From Bacillota bacterium (GTDB lineage: Bacteria > Bacillota > DTU025), in NCBI GenBank assembly GCA_003456765.1, contig DMOT01000267.1:1-7796 (forward strand): 7,796 nt of DNA, given 5' to 3'. Made by a program: the position numbers and the translations under genes. Of this stretch, positions 6,959 through 7,796 are shown one piece after another (the first letter of the stretch is position 1; the number at the start of each line of letters is the position of its first letter). A model generated the notes under the pieces. That model did no database searches. It had not been told where the DNA came from and worked only from the letters and a program-made list of their open reading frames with translations.

Positions 6959-7796
6959 CTAGCAGCCTTTTCTGTCGGGTACTGCTCGGGAGACCAATTT
7001 GGTCAACTCCCCCACTGCCAACATGAGAAGAGCAAGCGCTATGGAATCGACGAGTCCCCTGCCGTGCACATCCACAAGGTCGAAGAACCCTCGAATGGGT
7101 TCGATGTAGACTACTGCCAACTGCAGCATGCCCGAAACAAGGAAAGCCATTACAAGCCTGCCATTGGCGAACATTCCTACCCTGAACAGGGAATCAAGCT
7201 CAGACCTGAAGTTGAAGGCATGAATCAGCTGGCAGAAGCTCATAGTCAACAAACACATCGTCCGCGCCTGCATCAGGTTCCCTGCAGACGTGTCCAGCTC
7301 TCCGGGCCACCCAAGTCCAATAGCGAACGACAGCAGGCCCAACAATGCCACAAATAGCCCGTAGAAGATGAGTCTGGCCAGCGCACCCTGCCCCACAACA
7401 TCGTTATTGCCTCCCCGAGGCCGTCTTCTCATAAGATCAGGAGCAGGAGGATCCACTCCAAGGGCCAACGCCGGTAAGCCATCGGTTACCAAATTGAGCC
7501 AGAGTATATGAATGGGCAACAGAGGCCTCGGAAGCCCGAGCATGATGGCCACGAATATCAAGGCGATCTCGCCGATGTTACATGACACCAGGTACTGTAC
7601 CGCCTTCCTTATGTTGTCGAAGACTACCCGGCCCTCGCGCACCGCAGTCACTATCGTCGCGAAGTTGTCATCTGTCAGTATCATGTCAGCCGCGCTCTTC
7701 GCAACATCCGTTCCTGTAATGCCCATTGCGGCGCCTATGTCAGCCCTCTTGAGTGCCGGGGCGTCGTTGACTCCATCCCCTGTCATCGCTACTATG
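6959..7796 (-). CDS. P-type Ca2+-transporting ATPase, C-terminal part (cut by window edge)
   Basis: The last 278 residues of a P2A-type cation ATPase, a membrane pump that exports Ca2+ using ATP through a phospho-aspartate intermediate. The fragment opens in the conserved hinge motif (AMTGDGVNDAPALKRADIG) of the P domain and continues to the six C-terminal membrane helices M5-M10. Ca2+-site residues are visible: M5 has CNIGE (N about 73, E about 76 of the fragment) and M6 has NLVTDGLPALALG (N about 101, T about 104, D about 105), matching the SERCA site-II positions. M8 (MSFCQLIHAFNFRSE) has Gln where SERCA has site-I Glu908, as is common in bacterial pumps, suggesting one Ca2+ per cycle. The phosphorylation DKTGT, actuator domain and M1-M4 are outside the window, so the exact ion is inferred. 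TAG stop at 6959-6961. Confidence 0.93.
   Translation of the reverse strand, partial: IVAMTGDGVNDAPALKRADIGAAMGITGTDVAKSAADMILTDDNFATIVTAVREGRVVFDNIRKAVQYLVSCNIGEIALIFVAIMLGLPRPLLPIHILWLNLVTDGLPALALGVDPPAPDLMRRRPRGGNNDVVGQGALARLIFYGLFVALLGLLSFAIGLGWPGELDTSAGNLMQARTMCLLTMSFCQLIHAFNFRSELDSLFRVGMFANGRLVMAFLVSGMLQLAVVYIEPIRGFFDLVDVHGRGLVDSIALALLMLAVGELTKLVSRAVPDRKGC

Noticed and set aside
6905..7357. Plus-strand open frame of 150 codons
   Set aside because: Antisense to the Ca2+ ATPase membrane helices; low-complexity polar product with no signs of a real protein.
1..7796. CRISPR, transposon, tRNA, rRNA, riboswitch or phage features
   Set aside because: I found no regular direct repeats, transposase or integrase motifs, clover-leaf sequences or recognisable aptamer cores on reading both strands.

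Overview
All recognisable genes lie on the minus strand, so the region is transcribed from right to left. Protein content and gene order point to a Bacillota (Firmicutes) genome of clostridial or a related deep-branching type, with GC in the mid-50s by eye. The evidence is a long-form ribosome hibernation factor, a SecA of about 850 residues, the hpf-secA-prfB order familiar from Bacillota, and DUF5693 and LmeA-like proteins downstream. The lineage is an inference; no rRNA or tRNA is present.

In the direction of transcription the layout is: (1) the C-terminal third of a P-type Ca2+-transporting ATPase, cut by the window's right edge (6959-7796); (2) a 145-base spacer with a 9-bp inverted repeat; (3) hpf, the long ribosome hibernation promoting factor (6268-6813); (4) a 94-base spacer with a strong GC-rich stem-loop; (5) a 379-residue protein of unknown function with a nucleotidyltransferase-like N-terminal half (5034-6173); (6) secA (2443-4995), preceded by a candidate extended -10 promoter; (7) prfB, release factor 2 (1298-2420), expressed through a canonical +1 programmed frameshift at an in-frame UGA; (8) an LmeA/DUF2993-like envelope protein (568-1296); (9) the N-terminal 190 residues of a DUF5693-like membrane protein, cut by the left edge (1-571).

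secA, prfB, the LmeA-like gene and the DUF5693-like gene are packed tightly (22-base gap, 1-base gap or 8-base overlap, 4-base GTGA overlap) and look like one translationally coupled operon. Its themes are protein export, translation termination and cell-envelope work. hpf and the unknown gene are spaced more loosely and may be separate units. No mobile element, CRISPR array, RNA gene or foreign-looking island was seen. The most interesting items are the uncharacterised two-part protein between hpf and secA, the intact prfB frameshift signal (which a simple gene caller would truncate or split), and the RNA-structure candidates flanking hpf. This is mostly ordinary core-genome sequence; I see no clear new multi-gene system.
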